From Pseudomonadota bacterium (GTDB lineage: Bacteria > Pseudomonadota > Alphaproteobacteria > Acetobacterales > Acetobacteraceae): a stretch of DNA of 50,900 bases. The stretch spans positions 134,857-185,756 of the forward strand of contig JABBOH010000001.1 of NCBI GenBank assembly GCA_019351895.1, in the 5' to 3' direction. Shown one piece after another: positions 1 to 8,175 of this stretch (position 1 is the first letter of the stretch; the number at the start of each line of letters is the position of its first letter). Both the position numbers and the translations under genes were made by a program. The notes below the pieces were generated by a model. It did no database searches. It was not told where the DNA came from and worked only from the letters and a program-made list of their open reading frames with translations.

Positions 1-726
1 GACGACGGCGCCGTCGCCCACGAAGCCGCCGAGCCGCAGATACCCCTTGATGAGCGGCGGCAGGCTGACGAGCACCTGCCGCGCGTCGATCTCGGCCGGG
101 TCCATCCGCCGCATGTCGACATAGCGGTGAGGGAGCGCGCGCAGCCGGATATCCGGCGGCGCCAGATGGTTGGCGTAGAGGTAGGTGAGTTCCGCCGCGA
201 GCGCGTCCACATCCGTTCCGGGCAGGCTGGCGCAGCCGAACATCAGGTCGATGTTGTGCGTGAAGACGTAGGCGGCAATGCCCCGCCACAGCAGCTGCAT
301 CGCCGCCCGGCCCCGATAGGCGGCATCGACGCAGGAGCGGCCGAGTTCCAGCACCCGTCCAGGAAAGCGTTCGATCAGCCCGATGTCGTATTCATCCGCC
401 GAGTAGAAGCGACCGATCGTCTCCGCCGCCTCCCGGCGAATGAGCCGATAGGTCCCGATGACGGCGTCGGGCCCGTCACCCAGATCATGATCGACGACGA
501 GCAGATGGTCGGCGACGGCATCGTAGCGGTCACTGTCGCGGCCACGCGCGGCCGCCGCGGCATCGGGTTGCGCGCCCATCTCCTGGTAGAAGACGCGGTA
601 GCGAAGCGCCTGCGCCGCGTCGAGCTCATCCGGCGTGCGGGCGATGCGCAGCCCGAGGTTGCCGGCACGCAGTTCGCCGATGCCTTCCTCGCCGTCGAGC
701 CCGGCCAGAGGTTCCGGTAGGTTCAC
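1..726 (-). CDS. OlsB-like N-acyltransferase (GNAT fold), partial at window edge
   Basis: The reading frame enters from the window edge, so the C-terminus is missing; about 242 codons are visible. The protein resembles the OlsB/hemolysin-like family (Acetyltransf_5), which N-acylates ornithine in the first step of ornithine-lipid synthesis at the inner membrane. Visible family marks are the segment ALRYRVFYQEMG near residue 40, the GTYRLI strand, and ELGRSCVDAAYRGRAAMQLLW, here split as ELGRSCVDAAYRG then RAAMQLLW. The start is a GTG directly abutting the fur stop codon (TAG then GTG), which suggests translational coupling. From general alphaproteobacterial synteny a lysophospholipid acyltransferase (olsA/plsC-like) could follow outside the window. 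The fold is well supported; the ornithine substrate is inferred from the family. Confidence 0.85.
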   Translation of the reverse strand, partial: MNLPEPLAGLDGEEGIGELRAGNLGLRIARTPDELDAAQALRYRVFYQEMGAQPDAAAAARGRDSDRYDAVADHLLVVDHDLGDGPDAVIGTYRLIRREAAETIGRFYSADEYDIGLIERFPGRVLELGRSCVDAAYRGRAAMQLLWRGIAAYVFTHNIDLMFGCASLPGTDVDALAAELTYLYANHLAPPDIRLRALPHRYVDMRRMDPAEIDARQVLVSLPPLIKGYLRLGGFVGDGAVV

Positions 727-1299
727 CTAATGCCCGCGGTCGGCGCCAGGGCCGGTTAGAAGGGGGGCGGTGAGAAGGGGGCTGGTGGCAATCCTGCCGC
801 GGGCTTGGGCCCGGCCTTCGCGCCCGTGGCTTTTGTGCTCGTGGCTGTCGTGCCCGTTGGTCCCGCTTGCGGCTTCCGGCGTGGTCGTCTGCTCCGGCAG
901 GCGGCGGCCGAACAGCTCGAGCCGATGGGAGGCGAGATCGAAGCCGAGACGCGTCGCGATGGCGCGGATGGCCGTTTCAAGCTCGGGGTCGATGAACTCG
1001 ATCACCCGGCCGGTGTCGACATCGACGAGATGATGGTGCGGGCCGGGCGTCGTCGGCTCGTAACGGGCGCGCCCGCCGCCGAAGTCGCGCCGCTCCAGGA
1101 TGCCGTTCTCCTCGAACAGACGCACCGTGCGATAGACGGTCGCGATCGACATGCGGTTGTCGAGCGCCACCGCGCGCCGGTAGAGTTCCTCGACATCGGG
1201 ATGGTCAGCGGCGTCCGACAGGACGCTGGCGATGACTCGGCGCTGCCCCGTCATCTTCAGGCCCTTTTCGACGCACAGCCGCTCGATGCGCGACATCAT
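727..1299 (-). CDS. fur: Fur/Mur-family metal-responsive transcriptional regulator
   Basis: This is a metal-dependent repressor of the Fur superfamily, expected to bind DNA as a dimer with Fe2+ or Mn2+ as corepressor. The winged-helix part runs from about residue 10 to 85, with the recognition helix in SIATVYRTVRLFEENGIL. The dimerisation part has the metal-ligand stretch GPHHHLVDVDTGRVIEF near residue 90-105 and HRLELFGRRL near residue 125. The CxxC structural-zinc pairs of the E. coli type are absent, which is common in alphaproteobacterial Fur/Mur. The pattern HHH followed by an acidic VIEF strand fits Fur/Mur better than Irr. Residues after 135 form a disordered tail with several His and basic residues, longer than usual. 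Two ATG codons lie in tandem at the start; the first is used here. Whether it senses iron or manganese cannot be decided from sequence. Confidence 0.92.
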   Translation of the reverse strand: MMSRIERLCVEKGLKMTGQRRVIASVLSDAADHPDVEELYRRAVALDNRMSIATVYRTVRLFEENGILERRDFGGGRARYEPTTPGPHHHLVDVDTGRVIEFIDPELETAIRAIATRLGFDLASHRLELFGRRLPEQTTTPEAASGTNGHDSHEHKSHGREGRAQARGRIATSPLLTAPLLTGPGADRGH

Positions 1300-1392
1300 C
1301 GCATGAGTTCCGGTTCTATCCCCGCCTCCTCCGGCGCTTCTGTCCGGGCTGCCAAGGGTTGAACGTCCGGCAGGCCGAGGTCTTCGTCCATC

Positions 1393-1420
1393 GTTATACG
1401 GGAGCGATCCGAGGAGGCAA
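1393..1420 (-). promoter_or_regulatory. Candidate sigma70-type promoter of fur
   Basis: On the minus strand a TTGCCT box (1415-1420) lies 16 bases from a TATAAC box (1393-1398), about 95 bases before the fur start and after the mucR stop. Both hexamers are close to the sigma70 consensus. The predicted start of transcription near 1386 would leave a leader of roughly 85 bases. The call is based on pattern only. Confidence 0.45.
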
Positions 1421-1446
1421 AGCTATGGGTGAGGCCTGGGGCCGTG

Positions 1447-1890
1447 TCAGCCGCCGCGTCCGCCCCGGCCGGAACCCGGCTTGGCAGCTGCGCGAGGCTT
1501 CGTCCCCAGGCCGATCTTCTTGGCGAGTGACGACCGCTGGCGCGCGTAATTAGGCGCGACCATCGGGTAGTCGGGCGGCAGACCCCAACGCTCTCGATAC
1601 TGGTCGGGCTCAAGATTATAGGCTGTCTTGAGATGCCGCTTGAGCATCTTCAGCTTTTTCCCGTCCTCAAGGCAGATGATGTAATCGCCGAAGACGCTTT
1701 TCTTGATGGGCACCGCCGGCTGCGGTTTCTCCGAAGGCTCGACCTGCACGCCGACGTTGGAGAGGGTGCGGAACACCTCCTGGATCAGGCCGGGGAGCGC
1801 CTCGGGGGAGACAGTGTTGTTGGACACATGGGCGGAGACGATCTGGGCGGTCCAGCCGAGGACGCTCGGGCTCGCTGTGTCGTCAGACAT
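1447..1890 (-). CDS. mucR: MucR/Ros-family zinc-finger transcriptional regulator
   Basis: The 147-residue protein has the length and layout of the MucR/Ros family, which are global, H-NS-like regulators of exopolysaccharide, motility and cell-envelope genes in alphaproteobacteria. Residues 1-60 hold the oligomerisation region with the segment TAQIVSAHVSNNTV. The prokaryotic zinc finger follows as YIICLEDGKKLKMLKRHL then KTAYNLEPDQYRERWGLP, with one Cys and the His at the expected positions. The C-terminus is a basic Ala/Gly/Lys tail. The start is preceded by AGGAG at good spacing (CAGGAGAATGACGA before the ATG). It is a plausible regulator of the glycan genes elsewhere in the window, but this is inference. 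The family assignment is secure. Confidence 0.95.
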   Translation of the reverse strand: MSDDTASPSVLGWTAQIVSAHVSNNTVSPEALPGLIQEVFRTLSNVGVQVEPSEKPQPAVPIKKSVFGDYIICLEDGKKLKMLKRHLKTAYNLEPDQYRERWGLPPDYPMVAPNYARQRSSLAKKIGLGTKPRAAAKPGSGRGGRGG

Positions 1891-1947
1891 TCGTCATTCT
1901 CCTGGCCGGAAGGCTTAGGTATGAAGGCCGCCGTGGCGCAGCCCTTT

Positions 1948-1975
1948 CTTGTAAAGGCGGCTCGTCGGGTAGAAT
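1948..1975 (+). promoter_or_regulatory. Weak candidate promoter ahead of the TusA-like gene
   Basis: A CTTGTA box (1948-1953) and a TAGAAT box (1970-1975) are separated by 16 bases, in the 209-base gap between the divergent mucR and tusA-like genes. The -10 box is a good match and the -35 box is poor. The surrounding stretch is more AT-rich than its neighbours. No other feature was seen in this gap. Confidence 0.3.
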
Positions 1976-2098
1976 TGGGTCAATCCTTCGCGGCAAATCA
2001 AGCCGTGGCTATTGCATGACGAATCGACAAGGTCCTCTCTACATCCACCGGAGCAGTCGGGGCAACCTGTCTCGCGAGCATACAAGTAACGCAGGACC

Positions 2099-2359
2099 AT
2101 GACGGCAAATACTCAGCAGGCCACGAAGCTTCTGGATGTTACCCGCGATACGTGTCCGATGACGTTCGTCCGCACGCGTCTCGCCCTTGAGCGTCTTTCG
2201 GAGGGGGATCTATTGCGCGTTCTCGTCCGCGGCGATGAACCGCGCGACAGCGTGCCGCGCATGGCGGCGTCTCAGGGCCATGCAGTTCTTTCCCGAAATG
2301 AAAACCCCGAGGATCCGTCTGTGCTGGAAATCCTCATCCGGCGCGGTCCGCGGGCGTGA
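2099..2359 (+). CDS. TusA-like sulfurtransferase / sulfur carrier protein
   Basis: The protein is 86 residues long, the size of the TusA (SirA/YedF) family, whose members carry persulfide sulfur on a conserved cysteine and pass it on in tRNA thiolation, molybdenum cofactor assembly or sulfur oxidation. The family signature is visible as DTCPMTFVRTRLALERL near residues 17-33, with Cys19 as the persulfide site in the CPxxxxxTRxAL pattern. The rest fits the two-layer fold, including EGDLLRVLVRGDEP and GHAVLSRNE. It is the first gene of a plus-strand run and lies only 4 bases before the likely TTG start of a glycosyltransferase. No partner such as tusBCDE is in the window, so the receiving pathway is unknown. 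Confidence 0.88.
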   Translation: MTANTQQATKLLDVTRDTCPMTFVRTRLALERLSEGDLLRVLVRGDEPRDSVPRMAASQGHAVLSRNENPEDPSVLEILIRRGPRA

Positions 2360-2363
2360 TCCC

Positions 2364-3491
2364 TTGACTGCGTCCCCACCGGCTCCGCTCCGCTCCGTCG
2401 CTACGGTGTTGCCGCCTCGGGAGGGCTTCGGGCCGCAATCGGCGGGCGCAATTTCGCTGCTGCAGGCGCGGCTTGCTCGGCCTGAGGCCGCGCCGCACTC
2501 GCCCTTCGCGGTGACGATTGTCGGCGCGCAACAAGACGGGGAGGTGTTCCCCCTGCCCTTCAGCGCCGTGACCCCGCGACGCTGGCCGCTCGGCGACGAT
2601 GCCCGCTACGCCGCCGGCGTCCGCCGCGTGCTCGACAACCTCAGGCCGGATCTCATCGAGGTCCACAACAAGCCCGATCTCGCCAGCCGTCTCGCCCGGT
2701 GGTTTCCGCCCAACCGCATTGCGCTGTTTCTGCACAACGACCCGCGCAGCATGCGCGGCGGCGGCACTCCGGCGGAGCGGCGTCGGCTGTCGGCGCGGCT
2801 CGGCCGCATCGTCTGCGTCTCGGGCTATGTCGCAGGCTGCTGGATGGAGGGGCTCACGGATGTGCCCGCGCCCGTGATCGAGCCGAACTGCCTGGATCTG
2901 GCGGCGCTGCCGCGCCCCGCGCCGGCGGACACGCGGGCGAAGTCCATTCTTTTCGCCGGGCGGATCGTGGCCGACAAGGGCGCCGATAGCTTCGTCGCCG
3001 CCTGCGCACGGGCTCTCCCCGCGCTGCCGGGCTGGGCGGCGGTGATGATCGGGGCCGATCGCTTCCGACCGGATAGTCCTGAGACGCCCTTCACGGCGAA
3101 GCTGCGCGGAGAGGCCGAGGCGGCGGGGATCAGCCTTTTTGGCTATCGCGATCATGCCGGCGTCCTGGCTGCTTTAAGCGCCGCCGCCATTGCGGTTGTG
3201 CCCAGTCGCTGGCAAGAGCCCTTCGGCCTGACAGCTCTGGAGGCGATGGCCAGCGGCGCCGCACTCATCGCCTCGCGGCGCGGCGGACTTGCGGAACTGA
3301 CGGAAGGTGTGTCTCTGGCGATCGATCCTGACGACCCGGCGGGCATATCGGAGGCGATCATCGACCTCGCGCGGAACTCCGCGGCCCGGGCAAAACTCGC
3401 GGAGGCGGCGCTCGACAGAGCCCGCGCCTATGACGTGCCGGACGCGCGCCGGCGGCTTGACCAACTCAGAACGGAATTGCTCGTCCCTTGA
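2364..3491 (+). CDS. GT4-type glycosyltransferase
   Basis: This is a retaining, GT-B-fold glycosyltransferase of the group-1 (GT4) kind, transferring a sugar from an activated donor during surface-glycan synthesis. The N-terminal part has the acceptor-side pattern LPPREGFGPQSAGAISLL and DLIEVHNKPDLASRLA. The C-terminal part has the donor-side strand SILFAGRIVADKGADSF and the E-x7-E element EPFGLTALEAMASGAALI near residue 280. The frame is open well upstream and overlaps the TusA-like gene, so the start is set at the TTG at 2364; a GTG near 2407 is the alternative. Its stop overlaps the start of the next gene in TGATG, which indicates co-translation with the O-antigen-ligase-like protein. Sugar and acceptor are unknown. 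Confidence 0.88.
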   Translation: MTASPPAPLRSVATVLPPREGFGPQSAGAISLLQARLARPEAAPHSPFAVTIVGAQQDGEVFPLPFSAVTPRRWPLGDDARYAAGVRRVLDNLRPDLIEVHNKPDLASRLARWFPPNRIALFLHNDPRSMRGGGTPAERRRLSARLGRIVCVSGYVAGCWMEGLTDVPAPVIEPNCLDLAALPRPAPADTRAKSILFAGRIVADKGADSFVAACARALPALPGWAAVMIGADRFRPDSPETPFTAKLRGEAEAAGISLFGYRDHAGVLAALSAAAIAVVPSRWQEPFGLTALEAMASGAALIASRRGGLAELTEGVSLAIDPDDPAGISEAIIDLARNSAARAKLAEAALDRARAYDVPDARRRLDQLRTELLVP

Positions 3492-4822
3492 TGCCGCTCA
3501 ATCTCCTGATCGAACGCCTCGCGCTCACCGCGATGCTGCTGGTGATGCCGTCCCTGCTGTATACGCGGGGCCTTGCGGATACCTTGATCTCCAGCACCGC
3601 CATCCTGTTCCTGATCCACTGCGGCCGCACGCGGAGCTGGGGCTGGGTACGGCAGGGTTGGGTGCCCTTCGCCGGTGTGTGGTGGATTTGGGAGATGATC
3701 TGCTCCCTGCCGCTGCCGCCGCCCTTCTACGGCAGTTGGCCGTCGCTTTTTCAAGCGATCGTCATGGTGCGTTTCTTCGTGTTCCTGGCGGCCCTGGAGC
3801 ATTGGCTGCTGCGCGATCCGCGGCCTCGGGTTTGGCTGCGCTGGGTTGTGCAGGCGACGACCTTCTATATCGGCATCCAGTGCCTCTTTCAGTGGCTGAC
3901 CGGTCGCAACTTCTTCGGCGACGGCCGTTTTGTGGACGGTGAGCTGACAGGCCCCTTCTTCAAGCCGCGCGCCGGCCCCGAGCTCGTGCGCATCCTCTGG
4001 CCCGCGGTGCTGCCGCCGGTCATGTACGCGATCGCGCAACGATCCTTTCTGCTGCGTGCGGCGGGCGTGGGCCTCGCCTTCATCAGCATCGCGACGATGG
4101 TGCTGATCGGCCAGCGCATGCCGGTGCTGCTGACCGGTCTCGGCCTCGTCGTCTCCGCGCTTCTGCTGCCGCGGCTGCGCCCGGTGGCGATCGCCGCCGT
4201 CGTCGTCGGCGGCATCGTGCTCGCGGCTTCACCGGTCATTTCGCCGCCGACCTATTATCGGCTCGTCGAGAAGTTCAGCCGGCAGATGGACCATTTCCAG
4301 GTCAGCCCCTACGGCTACCTGCTGCGCCGCGCGGATGAGATGACCGAACAGAACCCCTGGGTCGGGCGCGGCTTCAACGGCTTCCGCATCGGTTGCCCCG
4401 ATCCGCGCTACTTCGTCGGGTGGTCCAACAAGCCCGGCCACGATGGCGGCGGCGCCGGCATATGCAAGCAGCATCCGCACAACTTCTATACCCAGGCGAG
4501 CACGGATGGCGGCTATCCCGGCCTCATCCTCTTCTCGATCATGGTCCTTGCCTGGTTGAGGGATGTCGGGCGCGGCCTTTGGCGGGATCCCGATCCCATC
4601 CGTGTCGGAATTTTCGTGGCGGCGCTGGTGCATCTCTGGCCGATTGCGTCTACCAGCGCCTTCACGAGCCTGCCCGTGAGCGGCTACTTCTTCGTCATCC
4701 TGGGCTGGGGTTTCGCCGAGACGCGATGGCGACAGCCCTCGGCTGCGCGCGTCCTTGCCGGCAGACCCGCGCCCGAAGGCGCGACCGAGGCCTCGCCGCC
4801 GCGATCGGGCGGACTTATATAG
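3491..4822 (+). CDS. O-antigen ligase / polymerase family membrane protein (Wzy_C type)
   Basis: A polytopic inner-membrane protein of about 443 residues with roughly ten hydrophobic segments. It matches the WaaL/Wzy superfamily, which joins lipid-linked glycans to lipid A core or polymerises repeat units at the periplasmic face. The family-typical long loop is visible around residue 280-330, with NPWVGRGFNGFRIGCP and the HPHNFYTQASTDGGYPG motif; the H-x-HNxY element is the most telling. The ATG overlaps the stop of the upstream glycosyltransferase (TGATG), so the two probably act on the same glycan. WaaL and Wzy cannot be told apart from sequence here. No flippase or chain-length regulator is in this stretch. 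Confidence 0.85.
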   Translation: MPLNLLIERLALTAMLLVMPSLLYTRGLADTLISSTAILFLIHCGRTRSWGWVRQGWVPFAGVWWIWEMICSLPLPPPFYGSWPSLFQAIVMVRFFVFLAALEHWLLRDPRPRVWLRWVVQATTFYIGIQCLFQWLTGRNFFGDGRFVDGELTGPFFKPRAGPELVRILWPAVLPPVMYAIAQRSFLLRAAGVGLAFISIATMVLIGQRMPVLLTGLGLVVSALLLPRLRPVAIAAVVVGGIVLAASPVISPPTYYRLVEKFSRQMDHFQVSPYGYLLRRADEMTEQNPWVGRGFNGFRIGCPDPRYFVGWSNKPGHDGGGAGICKQHPHNFYTQASTDGGYPGLILFSIMVLAWLRDVGRGLWRDPDPIRVGIFVAALVHLWPIASTSAFTSLPVSGYFFVILGWGFAETRWRQPSAARVLAGRPAPEGATEASPPRSGGLI

Positions 4823-4876
4823 ACGCTCTACCTTGTGTCGGCTTTGAACTTCGCCGCAGTACCCGGAGGCTCTCCC

Positions 4877-5875
4877 ATGCCCGATACCGTTGCTGAAACC
4901 GTTGCCGCCATCGGCCAGGACCTCGTGCCGGTCACCGTTCTGACCGGCTACCTCGGGGCCGGCAAGACGACGCTCCTCAACCGCATCCTCACCGAGCAGC
5001 ACGGCCGGAAGTACGCTGTGATCGTGAACGAGTTCGGTGAACTCGGCGTGGACAACGACCTCGTCGTCGATGCCGACGAGGAAGTCTTCGAGATGAACAA
5101 CGGCTGCATCTGCTGCACCGTCCGCGGCGACCTCATCCGTATCGTCGCCGGCCTCATGAAGCGCCGGCAGAAGTTCGACGGCATCATCATCGAGACCACG
5201 GGCCTCGCGAACCCGGCGCCGGTGGCGCAGACCTTCTTCGTCGACGAGGGCCTGCGCGCGAAGGCCCGCCTCGACGCGATCGTGACCGTGGTGGACGCCA
5301 AGAACCTGCCGGCGCGGCTCGACGACAGCGCCGAGGCCGGCGCCCAGATCGCCTTCGCCGATGTCATCCTGCTGAACAAGGTCGACCTCGTGACGGCCGA
5401 CGAACTGGCGGCGGTCGAAACCCGCATCCGCGCCATCAACGCGCTGGCGCCGATCATCCGCTCCGAGCGCTCGCAGGTCGCGATCGAGGCGGTGCTCAAC
5501 CGCAACGCCTTCGACCTCAGCCGCATCCTCGCCCTCGATCCCGGCTTTTTGGAATCCGACGAGCACGAGCACAACGAGGAGATCACGAGCATGAGCTTCA
5601 CGGTCTCCCGCCCGATCGACCCGCAGAAGTTCAACGGCTGGATCGGCGCGTTGCTGAACTCCAAGGGCGCTGACCTGCTGCGGACCAAGGGCATCCTCGA
5701 CTATGCGGGCGAGAGCCGCCGCTACGCCTTCCAGGCGGTGCACATGATTGCCGACGGCGACTTCATCGGTCCCTGGAAGGAAGGCGAGCCCCGGCAGAGC
5801 CGCATCGTCTTCATCGGGCGCGACCTCAACCGCCCGATGCTGCGGCGCGGCTTCGAATCCTGCCAGGTCGGCTGA
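4877..5875 (+). CDS. COG0523 (CobW/P47K) GTPase, metallochaperone family
   Basis: The protein is a G3E-family GTPase of the COG0523 group, which deliver or insert metals such as zinc or cobalt using GTP. The Walker A loop is GYLGAGKTTLLNRIL near residue 27. The metal-binding CxCC motif is in NNGCICCTVRGDLIR near residue 77. The switch and guanine-recognition elements appear as ETTGLANPAPV and LLNKVDLV. The C-terminal CobW_C domain ends in the basic segment RSRIVFIGRDLNRPMLRRG. The start at 4877 has CCGGAGGC seven bases upstream; a longer in-frame start at 4835 lacks such a site. The WD40 gene follows by 9 bases. There is no cobalamin gene nearby, so a zinc role is more likely than vitamin B12 synthesis, but this is inference. 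Confidence 0.93.
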   Translation: MPDTVAETVAAIGQDLVPVTVLTGYLGAGKTTLLNRILTEQHGRKYAVIVNEFGELGVDNDLVVDADEEVFEMNNGCICCTVRGDLIRIVAGLMKRRQKFDGIIIETTGLANPAPVAQTFFVDEGLRAKARLDAIVTVVDAKNLPARLDDSAEAGAQIAFADVILLNKVDLVTADELAAVETRIRAINALAPIIRSERSQVAIEAVLNRNAFDLSRILALDPGFLESDEHEHNEEITSMSFTVSRPIDPQKFNGWIGALLNSKGADLLRTKGILDYAGESRRYAFQAVHMIADGDFIGPWKEGEPRQSRIVFIGRDLNRPMLRRGFESCQVG

Positions 5876-5884
5876 GCCGCCGGG

Positions 5885-6952
5885 ATGTCGGGTGTTCAGG
5901 CGCCACCGCGGGACCCCGTTCTCGCCACGCGGGGACTTAACCGGGGGCTCGACGCCTTCGTGGTTCAGGCAGCCTTCGACCGGGGAGGCGACTTCGTGGC
6001 CTTCGCGCTCGGCGATGGCTCGGTGCATTTCGCGCCGCTCGCCGGTCCGGCCGACGAGTGGAAGAGCACGACGGTTCATGAGGGCGCCATCCTCGGTATG
6101 GCGGCGGACGCGGTCGCCGGCGGCGTGGTGACCGGTGGCGACGACGGCGACTTTCGCCGCGTGAAGCCCGACGGAGAGGCGGTGACGCTGGCCGATCTCG
6201 GGTCCAAATGGGTCGAGCATGTGGTGACCTTTGCGCCCGGCCGCGGCCGGGACCGCGATGCCCCCGTGATGTCCTGCGCTGCCGGGAAGCAGGTGCATCT
6301 GTTTGATGGCACCGGGCGGCGGTTGAAGACGCTCGACCATCCCTCGACGGTCACCGGCATCAGTTTCGACAACCGCGGCAAGCGCGTGGCCGCTTCCCAT
6401 TACAACGGCGTGAGCCTGTGGTTCGTCGCCTCCAAGACCGACACGCCCCGGCGGCTGGAGTGGAAGGGCAGCCACATCGGCGTCGCCCTGCAGCCGGATG
6501 GCGAGGCGGTGGTGACGAGCATGCAGGAGAACGCGCTGCATGGCTGGCGGCTGGCCGATGGCCAGCACATGCGGATGAGCGGCTATCCGACCAAGCCGGA
6601 GTCCATTTCCTTCTCGCGCTCCGGCCGCTGGCTGGCGTCCTCGGGCGCGGACTCTGTGGTGCTGTGGCCGTTCTTCGGTGGCGGCCCGATGGGTAAGCCG
6701 CCGATGGAACTCGCGGGCGGTGGCAACGTCCTCGTCTCGCGCGTCGTCTTCAACCCGCGCAGCGACGTGGTGGCGGCCGGTTACGCCGACGGGCGCGTGG
6801 TGCTCGCGGATGTGGAAAGCCAGCGCGTGCTGCCGGTCGCGCCGTCCGGCCACGGCCCCGTCTCCGCGCTGGTCTGGAACGAAGCGGGCAGCCACCTTGC
6901 CTTCGGGACCGAGGACGGCTTCGCCGGGGTGGTCGATCTGTCGAAGCGCTGA
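5885..6952 (+). CDS. WD40-repeat protein coupled to the COG0523 GTPase
   Basis: This 355-residue protein reads as a beta-propeller: successive blades end in patterns such as GISFDNRGKRVAASHYNGVS, GVALQPDGEAVVTSMQENAL, ISFSRSGRWLASSGADSVVL and VVFNPRSDVVAAGYADGRVV. About six to seven blades span most of its length. No signal peptide or membrane segment was seen, so it should be cytoplasmic. It begins 9 bases after the COG0523 gene and is probably in its operon; this pair recurs in alphaproteobacteria. WD40 propellers are protein-binding platforms, so it may be an adaptor or client-recognition partner of the GTPase. Its function is not established. Confidence 0.88.
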   Translation: MSGVQAPPRDPVLATRGLNRGLDAFVVQAAFDRGGDFVAFALGDGSVHFAPLAGPADEWKSTTVHEGAILGMAADAVAGGVVTGGDDGDFRRVKPDGEAVTLADLGSKWVEHVVTFAPGRGRDRDAPVMSCAAGKQVHLFDGTGRRLKTLDHPSTVTGISFDNRGKRVAASHYNGVSLWFVASKTDTPRRLEWKGSHIGVALQPDGEAVVTSMQENALHGWRLADGQHMRMSGYPTKPESISFSRSGRWLASSGADSVVLWPFFGGGPMGKPPMELAGGGNVLVSRVVFNPRSDVVAAGYADGRVVLADVESQRVLPVAPSGHGPVSALVWNEAGSHLAFGTEDGFAGVVDLSKR

Positions 6953-7004
6953 CAAGACGAGGCGAGCGGGTGCTTAAACCCGCCGAGCAGGAGGAGACGT
7001 GACG

Positions 7005-8174
7005 ATGGCACAATCAGGCAGCGCGCAGCCGCGCCGGATAAGGTTGGGGATGGTGGGCGGCGGCCCCGGCGCGTTCATCGGGCCGGTTCATCGCCTCGCC
7101 GCGCGGATGGACGACCGCTACGACTTCGTCGCCGGCGCCTTCTCCTCCGATGCCGAACGCTCCCGGCAGGCCGGGATCCTCTGCCATATCGACCCGGCGC
7201 GCGCCTATCCGACCTGGCAGGCGATGGTCGAGGGCGAGCGCAACCGGCCCGACCGTATCGATGCGGTCGCCATCGTGACCCCGAACAACGTGCATTACGG
7301 ACCGGCCAAGGCCTTTCTCGAAGCCGGCGTCCATGTGATCTGCGACAAGCCGCTGACCATGACGGCCGCCGAGGCGACCGACCTCGTGCAGACGGTGCGC
7401 CGCACCGGCCTCGTCTTCGGCGTGACCCACACTTATGCCGGCTATCCGATGGTCCGGCTCGCGAAGGCGATGGTGGCGGCGGGCGACCTCGGCACGATCC
7501 GCGTGATCCAGGCGGAGTATGCGCAGTCCTGGCTGACCGAGACCATCGAGACGACCGGCCAGAAGCAGGCCGCGTGGCGTACCGACCCCGCGCAATCCGG
7601 CGGCGGCGGCTGCCTTGGCGACATCGGCACCCACGCCTATCATCTGGCGGGCTATGTCTCCGGTCTTAAGGCCGAGGCGATTTCGGCGGAGCTTTCGACC
7701 TTCGGCGAGGGCCGCCGGCTGGACGACAATGTCAGCATGCTGCTGCGCTACGAGGGTGGGGCACGTGGCATGCTCTGGGCGAGCCAAGTGGCGGTTGGCG
7801 AGATCAACGGCATGCGGCTGCGGGTTTTCGGCAGCAAGGGTGGCCTGGCCTGGCAGCAGGAGCAGCCGAACGAACTGGTTTTCACCCGGCATGGTGAACC
7901 GTCCCGGGTGATCACGCGCGGTGGCGCGGCCTCTGGCGACTCCAATATCTATGTCCCGCGCGTACCGGCCGGCCATCCGGAGGGCTACCTCGAGGCTTTC
8001 GGACAGCTTTACGCCGACGCCGCCGAGCAGATCACGGCGAAATGGGAAGGCCGCGAGCCGGGACCGACGGCCCGCTTTCTGCCGACGGTCGAGGATGGCG
8101 AAGCCGGGATGAGGTTCATCGAGGCGGCGATCGCATCGAGCCAGCAGGGCGGGAAGTGGCTCTCTCCCCGGTAG
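7005..8174 (+). CDS. Gfo/Idh/MocA-family NAD(P)-dependent oxidoreductase
   Basis: The N-terminal Rossmann fold starts at GMVGGGPGAFIGPVHRLA near residue 14 and is followed by the family Lys motif in HVICDKPLTM, with DKP in place of the more common EKP. The C-terminal substrate domain carries GGGGCLGDIGTHAYHLAGY, with the Asp and His pair typical of sugar or inositol dehydrogenases. The length of about 389 residues is usual. The ATG at 7005 is chosen because AGGAG sits eight bases upstream; the GTG at 6999 would be too close to that site. It converges on the xylulokinase gene with one base between the stops. A role in the same sugar or polyol pathway as that kinase is plausible but not shown. 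Confidence 0.9.
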   Translation: MAQSGSAQPRRIRLGMVGGGPGAFIGPVHRLAARMDDRYDFVAGAFSSDAERSRQAGILCHIDPARAYPTWQAMVEGERNRPDRIDAVAIVTPNNVHYGPAKAFLEAGVHVICDKPLTMTAAEATDLVQTVRRTGLVFGVTHTYAGYPMVRLAKAMVAAGDLGTIRVIQAEYAQSWLTETIETTGQKQAAWRTDPAQSGGGGCLGDIGTHAYHLAGYVSGLKAEAISAELSTFGEGRRLDDNVSMLLRYEGGARGMLWASQVAVGEINGMRLRVFGSKGGLAWQQEQPNELVFTRHGEPSRVITRGGAASGDSNIYVPRVPAGHPEGYLEAFGQLYADAAEQITAKWEGREPGPTARFLPTVEDGEAGMRFIEAAIASSQQGGKWLSPR

Positions 8175-8175
8175 T

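Noticed and set aside
1296-1391. A 31-residue leader peptide whose stop overlaps the fur start codon
   Set aside because: It has no ribosome site, and its ATG would lie upstream of the transcription start predicted from the TTGCCT/TATAAC promoter.
1425-1553. A 42-residue plus-strand ORF with AGGAGG at good spacing between fur and mucR
   Set aside because: It lies antisense to the end of mucR and the protein is Arg/Ser-rich without any motif; the AGGAGG is part of the reverse of the fur promoter.
4229-6955. A 908-codon open frame on the minus strand across the O-antigen ligase end, COG0523 and WD40 genes
   Set aside because: It runs antisense to three clearly recognisable proteins, shows no domain and has the skewed composition expected from the reverse of GC-rich codons.
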